A DNA stretch of 50,445 nt from Saprospiraceae bacterium. GTDB taxonomy: Bacteria; Bacteroidota; Bacteroidia; Chitinophagales; Saprospiraceae. Positions 1 through 7,834 of this stretch are shown here, piece by piece. The notes beneath the pieces were generated by a model. The model saw nothing but the letters and a program-made list of their open reading frames with translations, searched no databases and had not been told where the DNA came from. The stretch spans positions 1 through 50,445 of the forward strand of contig JAHDCG010000021.1 in assembly GCA_020629965.1 (NCBI GenBank). The letters run 5' to 3'. The translations under genes and the position numbers were made by a program. Each line of letters begins with the position of its first letter. Position 1 is the first letter of the stretch.

Positions 1-4
1 TTTC

Positions 5-3000
5 TCACCGCAACAAACTCACATTCCCCTTAAAAAACCGCGCCTCTTCCTCCCCCAAACATTTCACTTCGATTAAATATACATAAACCTCCGCCGGACT
101 TGGTTTGCCTTTATAATTTCCGTCCCAAACCGTCTCGACATCACCGCTGCCGCTAAACAACAACTCGCCCCAACGACTGTACACTTCAAACCGCAAAACT
201 TCCAATAATTTACTGTCCGAAGGCACGCCGAAAGTATCGTTAACTCCGTCGTCATTCGGCGTAAAAACGTTCGGAATTTCAATCTCATCGACCAAGCAAT
301 CCGTAACGACCCTGACCGTCGTTTCCGCACTGCGCTCACAGCCGTTTACGTCCGTCGCCGTGACCGTATAGACCGTCGTGCTGTCGGGCGCGGCAATCGG
401 GTCGGGGCAATCGGTGCAGGAAAGTCCCGTCGCCGGCGACCAAAGATAGGTATCGAAACCCGCCGTGGTATTGAGTTGCACGCTCTCGCCGATGAGAATT
501 GTCGTATCGACCGTAATATTCAAAGGACCGTCCGGCACGACCGTCAAATTCAGACAGCGCACACTGTCACAGCCGAATTGATTTTGTAAAGTCACGCAAT
601 ATTCGCCGCTTTCCGTGTACATATCGCCCTCAAAATCGACCGTGCCGCTGCCGCAAATTATCATTTCCTCCGTCTCGATTTCGACAGGTTCTAAAACCGT
701 CAAATCCAGACAAACCAAACTGTCACAGCCGTTGCCGAGCGGAAATATTTCGCAGTATTCGTCGGAAACGGTCAACGTTTGTCCGAAAAAATCTACGCTT
801 TCGCCGTCGCAAATCGTTTGCGGTTCTAAGTTGACGACAATCTCGCCCTCCGTCACCGTAATCGAAATACTGTCGAGCGCAAAACAGCCCGCCGCATTCG
901 TTCCGACGACGTAATAAGTGCCGCTTTCATCGGAGTCGGCAACGGGGTTCGGGCAGTCCAAACAACTCAAAGCCGGGTCGGGCAGCCACGCGTAAGTTTC
1001 CGCGCCGGTCGCCGTGAGTTGTGCGACGCTGCTTTCGCAAATTATTTCCGCATCCGCCGAAATGTCCACGTTCGGATTTTCGGCAAAAGCCACCTCGACC
1101 TCATCCGTATTTTCGCAGCCGTCGGCAAAAACGGTCAGCGTCAAAGTCGTATTTTCTTCGGTTGTCAGCAGCGGATTTGATACATCCGGATTATTAACGG
1201 CGGAAAGCGGCTGCCATAAATACGCCGCGCCCGCCACGGCTTGCGCCTGCAGTTGCGCCAAATCTTCCGGACAAAAAGTCAAATCCGGTCCCGCATCGGC
1301 GAGCGGCAGCGGCTTGACTGCTACCGTAATTTCCAAATCATCCGTACAGCCGAAAGCGTTCGTGACCGCTACGCAATAAGTCGTCGTTTCGGTCGGGCAA
1401 ACGGTTTGGGAAGCCGCGCCGGGGGCGGGTATGGCCGCACAAGTCCACACATATTCAGCCGCAGGCGAAAGGATAATATTGGCGCATTCTCCCGCGCAAA
1501 TTTCCGTATCGGCACTCAAAATCATCGCGGCGGGCGGTACAGTGATATTAAAATTTGCGTAGTTAAAAACGCAGCCCTCCGCGCGGGTTTCGGTCAGCGT
1601 GTAGTTAAAATTCGCGTTGTTTGCGCCCGTATTTTCAAAAGTGAAATCTGTGGTCGGGCAGGTCGCGCAGTCCAAAGTCGAAAGCGGCGCATTCCATTGA
1701 TAAGTCGCGCCGGGGCGGGCGGGAATGCCGATTTCGAGACTTTCGCCAGGGCAAATTGTTTCCGAAAAATCAAGATTGTAGCTTATCGGCGCGGTGATTT
1801 CCAAGCCATTTGCGGAGCAAAAACAAGTCGCGGCGGGGTTCACGGAAACGGTTAAATCGCAGAGTAAATCATCGCTCAAATTAAAGCTGCCGCTGACTAT
1901 TGTGCTGCCGAGGGTTTCGGGAACGGTATGGGAATGCACTAAATTTCCGCCGGCGAAAAAGTCGAGTAACGTCGGTTCCTGTGTCGTCACACCCGCATTT
2001 TCGAGAATAAAATTATAACTGACCACTTCGTTTGCGTTCGTACTGATTTGTAAATCGGATAAGACAAATTCGGGTCGGTCAAAATTTAACTGCACCGCCA
2101 AATCTCCCGTAACGACGGGCACGGAGCAGCTTTCGTTCGTACTCACACACAGCGCGTCGGCGTGTGAAATTGTCTGCACATTAATGATTTTTGCTGCGCA
2201 AGTCAAAGCACTCAGACCCGCGACATCGAACTGAAAAGACACCTGATTTTCCCCGACGGGTATTTCATTCAGCAGCAAAATACCGCCGCCCGCACTCGTC
2301 ACGGTCGGCTCGGTCGCTGCGGCGTTATTCAAATTTTCGTAGCTGCCCGGCACGTAAGTCAGACCGCTCGGCAGGTCGATGTAAATGCTGTCGCCCGGCA
2401 AACTCGCCGCCGTCGCACTAAAACTCACCAAAATTGTTTCCGTATCCGCGCAGCCGACCGCGACATTTCCGCCCGGCGCACTAAAGGAAACCGAGTAGGG
2501 CGCATCGGCTCCCGTGACAAAGATTTTTTCGCTTTGTTCGGTAGAAATATTACTCGCGTCGCCGCAGTTTTGTTCGCCGCTGACAAAGTAGCGCAACCGC
2601 GAACCCGAAGGGAAATTGCAGTCCGTCAATGCCCGAAAACGCAGCAAAAAACCGTTGAGCGGGGTGCTCGTCACGCCCGGCAGACAGTCCTCCGCTACGG
2701 CGGGAATGAGTGTGCTGATTTGCCACAAAGCAAGTCCGGGATTGCTCACGTCCGGGTCGCCGACGGGCGCAAAAGCACCGTCGGTCGGGTAGGCGATTTC
2801 CGTGCTGCCCGGCACAATCGACAAGCCCGGCGGCAGGATAAGTTGCAGCTCCGGCTGACAAATCGCCCCCAAGTCCGCATTGAATATTTCGACTTCAAAG
2901 AAATCGCTTTCGGCGCAGAGTTGCAGTGCGGCGGCGGGGGCGGTTTCTTCCAAAGCTATTTCGCCCGGCGGCGAAATGCCTTTGAGCGGCAGGATATTTT

Positions 3001-6000
3001 CGTTGCAAACGGGCGCGGTCGGGTCGAGGTAAGGTTCGCAATTCCAACCGTAGCGCAGCAGCAGATTTTCCGTTACGCAGCTTTGATTATCGGCGATGAG
3101 TTGCACGTTGGCGAGCATTTCGGGGGTTAAATTTCCGACTTGAAAAACGCCGTTGCTCTGCGGGTATTCCGTGCCGTCGGCAACGTTGATGAGGGAGAAA
3201 TTAACGAGTCCGCCCGTCGGCGAAACCGGGTGCAGCCACACGTTTTGTGCGGTGTTCATAGTGTTCAATTCCGACTCATTGATGACTGAAAGCGTCCACC
3301 GATTTTTGTTGTCAAAGCTGATGTCGCAAGCCAAAAGGGTGTCGATGACCAAAGCCGGTAATTGCGTGCGCAGCGCGGGGCTGTCGGAGTTGAGCAGCAC
3401 GGGATTGACGGGCGCGCAGAGGCTCGGCGACAGATTGATTTCGGCGTTTACGTCGAGTGCGAAATTTCCCGTCAGGTCGCATTCGTTGAGAAATTTGTGT
3501 TGAAAAAGAAAAATGAAACCCTCATCGACGGCGGGGATTTGCAGATTTTGTAAAGCGAAATTGTAAGTATCGCCGCTTGTCGTCGGGGTAATAATTTCGT
3601 TGGTTAAAATATCCGTGCCGTCCTGATAACGGAGAAAAGTCACGCGTGATTCTTCTAAGTCGATGACCGACGGCAGGGTCATTTCCCAATTTTCCAAAAC
3701 ACCCAACGGTCGATATTCAAAGGGGAAAAAGTCCGGCTCGGCGAGTTCAAAACGGAAGAGGTAGCCGCCGGCGTAGTCGGGCGTTTCGCAGGGGCGCAGC
3801 CCGAAGGAGCCTTCCTGAATGCGGAAAAGATAACCCGACAGTTCGATTTCGTCGCGCTCGCAGCCGCAGGTAAACAGATCTTCCTCGGCGGGGTTCGGGG
3901 TGTCGTAGAGATAGACGCTCGGTGCGAGATTCAAACCGATTTTCGGCGGCAGTTGCCCTTCTTGCACCTGCAAATTATATTGCACTTTGTAATCGGAAAT
4001 AAGGATAATGCTGTCGCCCTGCGCGTAGCGAAAATTGGCGGGCAAAGCACATTCGTTACCGACTAAACTGTTGACGGAAATATCATAGCCGAAACCGAAA
4101 AACGGCTCGGGCAGCAGCGTCGGCTCGACACAATCATAGTAAATATCCGCACTCGCGTCGTAAATCCGTAACTCGACATTGACCGGCACGACGCCCGTTT
4201 CTTTGCTGAACAGTTCGTTATTCGCGGAAAAAAACAGCCCGTCCGACCCCATTTCCAGCTCGATGTGACCGTAGTTGAAAGTTGTGGTCGGCGTATCGAC
4301 GCGCACTCTGCCGCGCAATTCGCTGCGCAGCGTATCGCCCGTCATCGCGCGGAGGCGGTTTGCTAAATCCCAATCAATCGCCCCGTCGGGAAGGTGGTCG
4401 TCGTTGCTGTCACCCTGTCCGGCATTCAGGCGAAAAAACTCGTGGTCGATGTCCGTGTAACCGGGAATGATCGTTTCGCAGTAACTCGTCGCGGGGCAAT
4501 CTTTCGGATAAGACTCGACGGTACATTCAATCAGCGCGCACTCCCGGGGGCAGGTCGGCGTATCGAAAACCGCCGTAAAAATCAGGTCGGCACTCTGCGG
4601 CTCGGGAATAATGCAGGCGGCGAGTTCGGCGCAGGAAGTGATAATCGTGTCTTTGCAAAAGACCTCGGTACAACTCTCGGCGCACAAAAACTGCAGGTCG
4701 AGCGGTAGCAAAAAATCGCAGTCGAGCGGCAGGGTGTAGGTTAGGTCATAGACCACGGTGCTGTCGGTCGGCGCGGGCGCGACGGTCGGCACCTGACCGC
4801 AGGCGGCGAAGTCTTCGTTTTCGTCCAAAACCAAATCGCAGGGCACGGTGACGGAGAGATGAAAAGTACCTTCGGTCAGGGAAAAATTATCGTTTTGCAG
4901 TTGGTATTCGTAGGTGACGTTTTCGCCGTCGTTGAGTACGCCGTTGGGGTCGGCTTCGATGACATTTACGGTCGGGTCGAGCAGCGGTTCGGTATCGGGC
5001 AGGGCGCTGCGCGGCTCTTCCATATCGACAAAAAGATTGGCGGGCGGCGGGCAGGGCGTAAAATAATCGACTTCGTAAGACCAACCGCCGACGGGTTGTT
5101 GGCATTCCGCGAAGCGACAAAAGTAGGTGTCCCAAAGGATGTGCAGCGAGTCGCCGGCGGCTAATGCAGGAATGGGAATTTCTGCGAAACCGGCAATAGA
5201 CACATCATTTTCACACGCCTCAAAAGAAGAAAGATTAAAAAAATCGGCGTTCGGGTCTTGGGTCGTGCCGGCATTTTCGAGGAGAAAACTTTCGCTGTCC
5301 ATCCCGAAATTTCCGATTTTGACAATCATATCCAAAGCCTCGCCGTTGCCGTCATTGACGATTTTGAGTATCTGCGGAAAACCTGCGTTGCCGCACAGAC
5401 AATCGGGAGCGGTGACGGTGGTTTCGTAGCGCAAAGCGGGCGTTGCGTCGCTTTCGGCGTATAGGACGTAGGCAAGCGTTTCCTCCTGCACGCATATTTC
5501 GCCGAAACAGCCGTAACTCAAAGTAATATCGGACACCGAACTCAACGGCGGCTCGATACCGCAACTCGTGATTTCGATAAATTCGGTGATGACAAACGCG
5601 CCGTCTTCCTGCTCGAAAAGGTTGTTGCCGTTACCGATTTGTGTAAAATCCGCGCCGTCGAAAAGCACTTCGATAGTACCTTCTTCTTCGGTAACGACGG
5701 TGCCTTGATTAACGGAAATATTCATACCTGCGCCGTAAGCATCGACTAAAGTAAAGGAGGAAAGCGGCCCGTCGAGGGTATTGAGGACGGTGATATTGCG
5801 CTGTAAAATTTGTCCGCGCACGCCCGTCAGCACGGTTTCGCTGACCTCGGTGATGACGAGCAGCGGTTTTTCAATTTCGTAACAATCGGGGTTTGCGGTC
5901 GTCGTGCCGCCGGTGTGTTGGACTATCACGGAATTGCAGAAAAGCTGCCCCGCATCGACGGCGGCGAGGGCATCGCAAACGGCACGAGCTTGAAAGGTGA

Positions 6001-6283
6001 AGGTCTCGGTGACACCCGAATTCAGCGTACCCAAACAAAAAACGGGCGAGGAGGCGTTGGCGGTTTGGCAGGCCGTACCGCTGTCGTATTCAACGCCTGC
6101 GGGCAGGGCGACGGTGACTTCCGTATCGACAAGCGGCAAGTCGGAGTTATTACTGATTTGAATTTGAAAAGTGCCGGTTTGGCAGACGGAAAAGTCAACG
6201 GGATTGATAACGGAGACGGTCTGCGCGGAGGCGGTACAGACGAAGAGCAGCAGAATTGAGGTCAGCTTGAGGATTTTTTGCAT
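5..6283 (-). CDS. Giant secreted surface protein with T9SS type B (CHU_C-like) sorting domain
   Basis: The 2092-residue product starts with a clear signal peptide (residues 1-20, ending ...TASAQ) and ends with a gliding-type T9SS C-terminal domain (about 2004-2092, opening with PNVFTPNDDGVNDTF). Such proteins are exported by Sec and then passed through the outer membrane by the type IX system to the cell surface. The body is a series of Cys-rich beta-sandwich segments resembling DUF11/conserved-repeat domains, followed from about residue 1500 by Ig/PKD-like repeats of the kind seen in SprB-like adhesins (recurring phrases such as CPDPIAAPDSTTVYTVTATD). No catalytic motif is visible, so adhesion or a structural role is inferred. 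The ATG start is chosen because it gives an intact signal peptide and lies 33 nt from a TAnnTTTG box. The stop codon lies just inside the window, so the gene is complete. Confidence 0.9.
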   Translation of the reverse strand: MQKILKLTSILLLFVCTASAQTVSVINPVDFSVCQTGTFQIQISNNSDLPLVDTEVTVALPAGVEYDSGTACQTANASSPVFCLGTLNSGVTETFTFQARAVCDALAAVDAGQLFCNSVIVQHTGGTTTANPDCYEIEKPLLVITEVSETVLTGVRGQILQRNITVLNTLDGPLSSFTLVDAYGAGMNISVNQGTVVTEEEGTIEVLFDGADFTQIGNGNNLFEQEDGAFVITEFIEITSCGIEPPLSSVSDITLSYGCFGEICVQEETLAYVLYAESDATPALRYETTVTAPDCLCGNAGFPQILKIVNDGNGEALDMIVKIGNFGMDSESFLLENAGTTQDPNADFFNLSSFEACENDVSIAGFAEIPIPALAAGDSLHILWDTYFCRFAECQQPVGGWSYEVDYFTPCPPPANLFVDMEEPRSALPDTEPLLDPTVNVIEADPNGVLNDGENVTYEYQLQNDNFSLTEGTFHLSVTVPCDLVLDENEDFAACGQVPTVAPAPTDSTVVYDLTYTLPLDCDFLLPLDLQFLCAESCTEVFCKDTIITSCAELAACIIPEPQSADLIFTAVFDTPTCPRECALIECTVESYPKDCPATSYCETIIPGYTDIDHEFFRLNAGQGDSNDDHLPDGAIDWDLANRLRAMTGDTLRSELRGRVRVDTPTTTFNYGHIELEMGSDGLFFSANNELFSKETGVVPVNVELRIYDASADIYYDCVEPTLLPEPFFGFGYDISVNSLVGNECALPANFRYAQGDSIILISDYKVQYNLQVQEGQLPPKIGLNLAPSVYLYDTPNPAEEDLFTCGCERDEIELSGYLFRIQEGSFGLRPCETPDYAGGYLFRFELAEPDFFPFEYRPLGVLENWEMTLPSVIDLEESRVTFLRYQDGTDILTNEIITPTTSGDTYNFALQNLQIPAVDEGFIFLFQHKFLNECDLTGNFALDVNAEINLSPSLCAPVNPVLLNSDSPALRTQLPALVIDTLLACDISFDNKNRWTLSVINESELNTMNTAQNVWLHPVSPTGGLVNFSLINVADGTEYPQSNGVFQVGNLTPEMLANVQLIADNQSCVTENLLLRYGWNCEPYLDPTAPVCNENILPLKGISPPGEIALEETAPAAALQLCAESDFFEVEIFNADLGAICQPELQLILPPGLSIVPGSTEIAYPTDGAFAPVGDPDVSNPGLALWQISTLIPAVAEDCLPGVTSTPLNGFLLRFRALTDCNFPSGSRLRYFVSGEQNCGDASNISTEQSEKIFVTGADAPYSVSFSAPGGNVAVGCADTETILVSFSATAASLPGDSIYIDLPSGLTYVPGSYENLNNAAATEPTVTSAGGGILLLNEIPVGENQVSFQFDVAGLSALTCAAKIINVQTISHADALCVSTNESCSVPVVTGDLAVQLNFDRPEFVLSDLQISTNANEVVSYNFILENAGVTTQEPTLLDFFAGGNLVHSHTVPETLGSTIVSGSFNLSDDLLCDLTVSVNPAATCFCSANGLEITAPISYNLDFSETICPGESLEIGIPARPGATYQWNAPLSTLDCATCPTTDFTFENTGANNANFNYTLTETRAEGCVFNYANFNITVPPAAMILSADTEICAGECANIILSPAAEYVWTCAAIPAPGAASQTVCPTETTTYCVAVTNAFGCTDDLEITVAVKPLPLADAGPDLTFCPEDLAQLQAQAVAGAAYLWQPLSAVNNPDVSNPLLTTEENTTLTLTVFADGCENTDEVEVAFAENPNVDISADAEIICESSVAQLTATGAETYAWLPDPALSCLDCPNPVADSDESGTYYVVGTNAAGCFALDSISITVTEGEIVVNLEPQTICDGESVDFFGQTLTVSDEYCEIFPLGNGCDSLVCLDLTVLEPVEIETEEMIICGSGTVDFEGDMYTESGEYCVTLQNQFGCDSVRCLNLTVVPDGPLNITVDTTILIGESVQLNTTAGFDTYLWSPATGLSCTDCPDPIAAPDSTTVYTVTATDVNGCERSAETTVRVVTDCLVDEIEIPNVFTPNDDGVNDTFGVPSDSKLLEVLRFEVYSRWGELLFSGSGDVETVWDGNYKGKPSPAEVYVYLIEVKCLGEEEARFFKGNVSLLR

Positions 6284-6316
6284 GGGATTTGTTCTTTAGC
6301 GGGGGAAATCAAAGAA

Positions 6317-6324
6317 CAAAAATA
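6317..6324 (-). promoter_or_regulatory. Candidate Bacteroidota -7 promoter box for the 2092-aa gene
   Basis: On the minus strand this reads TATTTTTG, matching TAnnTTTG. It lies 33 nt upstream of the ATG at 6283. I found no convincing -33 TTG element. Confidence 0.5.
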
Positions 6325-6382
6325 GGCATTGCGGACGGGAAAAGTGCGGAAAAGTGTTTTTTTTGGCGGGAAAGGGGGAGGG

Positions 6383-7192
6383 TTAGTTCAAGGATACAAT
6401 CTCAAAAACTTTATTCCTCTGCGTTCTTGTCAAAATATCGGAAGCGTATTCTTGTAGATAATCGTGCAAAATAGGCGGTACACCCGCTTGATAACCGGCG
6501 GACTCATCGTTGAAAATTACGATTTTGCTGCTGACCATTTCGCGCAGAGGATTATTTTGAATTAACTGAAAATTGATAATTGCTTTTCTGATGTCTTGCT
6601 CGATGTATCTTCTTTTGTGTCCGGTGACGTATTCGAGCAAATTAAGTTTGTTGTCGATTTTAATGACACCGCTGTACCGCAGACCTTTGACGGGTTTGAA
6701 ATTTTTCTCAAAACTATCCTGATAATGTTCTTGTAAAAAACTGTTGGTTTCCGATTTAAAACGGTCTTTTTCGTCGATTTCTTTTTTCTCACGATAGTCG
6801 AGTGAGTAGCTGTTGACGACTCCCAAAATAAAATGTGCCAACTGAAAAACGACCGAAGACAGCAACTCGATACGGTCGGTAGATTGGTAGTAAAATTTAT
6901 CACCGCTCGCCTCTTTTTCTTTTACCTTATAAAAATCTTTGTAGCGGTCGATTGTTACATTTACAATATCCGAATCCAAATGCAGAAGAGAATGTTCGTA
7001 GATTTCCTTTAAGATATATCCGCCGTCGGTCACTATCAATTTGCTGCCTCTTTGCGTCAAGAACACGGAAACAAATTTATCGGTAAGTGTAGTCAAAGGG
7101 GTGATGATTTCAAGAGTGTCGCCGTGGCTCTTAAAGCTAAACAGATTACAAAAATCTCTTTTGATAATGTCGTATGTAGCGGATTTATTCAT
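6383..7192 (-). CDS. DUF1828/DUF1829-like protein, second gene of an overlapping pair
   Basis: Uncharacterised 269-residue protein. The N-terminal 90 residues (a segment ITPLTTLTDKFVSVFL followed by LIVTDGGYILKEI) resemble DUF1828. The C-terminal half, with GLRYSGVIKIDNKLNLLEYV and a following basic segment, fits the linked DUF1829 region. There is no signal peptide or membrane segment, so it is probably cytoplasmic. The ATG at 7192 is preferred over an in-frame TTG three bases upstream. The ATG overlaps the stop of the preceding gene by 8 nt (ATGAATAA), which suggests translational coupling. The gene is visibly more AT-rich than the flanking leuS and surface-protein genes, consistent with horizontal acquisition. 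No activity is known to me; domain names are from memory of family patterns. Confidence 0.75.
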   Translation of the reverse strand: MNKSATYDIIKRDFCNLFSFKSHGDTLEIITPLTTLTDKFVSVFLTQRGSKLIVTDGGYILKEIYEHSLLHLDSDIVNVTIDRYKDFYKVKEKEASGDKFYYQSTDRIELLSSVVFQLAHFILGVVNSYSLDYREKKEIDEKDRFKSETNSFLQEHYQDSFEKNFKPVKGLRYSGVIKIDNKLNLLEYVTGHKRRYIEQDIRKAIINFQLIQNNPLREMVSSKIVIFNDESAGYQAGVPPILHDYLQEYASDILTRTQRNKVFEIVSLN

Positions 7193-7757
7193 CAAAATCT
7201 ATATTCTTCAACGGGTCTTTTTCTTTGGTTTCAAACAAGGATTCTCCGTCTCTGATTACGGTTGGATAAGCGTTATCTTTGGTGCAAACAAAACACTCTC
7301 GACAGAAAATTTCTGTTCCGACGTTAATGTCTTTTTCTAACTTCTCAACAATCTTCAGATTTTTTAGTTTCGCGTTTTTGTACGCCGTATTATAACCCTG
7401 CTCGTCGTAATATTGAAAATGCGGAGTCGTGATTTGGCACAATGACAAAGGCGTTTCCGGCGCTCTGTTAAAATGCGCCAAGCCCGAAGCATCAAAACGA
7501 AAAAAGGGTTTGTCGGAAATAGTTTTCGACATCAGTTTCAGACCGTAATACTGCACGTTGATTTTATTTGCACGAATGATGAGCAATAAATCATCGACGA
7601 CCTCACTTTCAACTACAACGTGTGCGACTTTAGAAGTTGCCTGATTTTTATTTTCTTTCAAGAGAATTTCAGACTTTGTTAATGTCTTTTCTTCAAACCT
7701 GACTTCTTTGTAAAGAGCATAATTTTCAACTATTTTATTATTCAGTTTTTCAGGCAT
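7185..7757 (-). CDS. DUF6978-like protein, first gene of an overlapping pair
   Basis: Uncharacterised 190-residue soluble protein. Its centre (about residues 88-130) has the pattern R-F-D..G.AH.N....ITTPHFQYYDEQGYN, which resembles the conserved R.D..G..H.N......PH.H.Y.E.. signature I associate with DUF6978. A CxxCxxC cluster (CRECFVC, near residue 153) could bind metal or be redox active. It is followed without a gap by the DUF1828-like gene (8-nt overlap) and preceded by a TAnnTTTG box 32 nt from the ATG, so the two genes form a compact operon. Base composition is AT-rich. The function is unknown. The small co-translated cargo-like arrangement is compatible with a defence or toxin-antitoxin module, but nothing in the sequence proves that. 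Confidence 0.75.
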   Translation of the reverse strand: MPEKLNNKIVENYALYKEVRFEEKTLTKSEILLKENKNQATSKVAHVVVESEVVDDLLLIIRANKINVQYYGLKLMSKTISDKPFFRFDASGLAHFNRAPETPLSLCQITTPHFQYYDEQGYNTAYKNAKLKNLKIVEKLEKDINVGTEIFCRECFVCTKDNAYPTVIRDGESLFETKEKDPLKNIDFDE

Positions 7758-7789
7758 TGCAAAAAGTGTTTTGTCCGTTTTATTCTTCG

Positions 7790-7797
7790 CAAATGTA
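7790..7797 (-). promoter_or_regulatory. Candidate -7 box for the DUF6978/DUF1828-like operon
   Basis: Minus-strand sequence TACATTTG matches TAnnTTTG and lies 32 nt upstream of the ATG at 7757, predicting a leader of about 27 nt. Confidence 0.5.
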
Positions 7798-7834
7798 CTG
7801 TTTTAGACCGAAAGCGTAAAATAGTTGAAAAGCA

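Noticed and set aside
1241-1855. 204-codon plus-strand frame opposite the 2092-aa gene
   Set aside because: Arg/Gly-rich translation without domains; a shadow of the sense gene.
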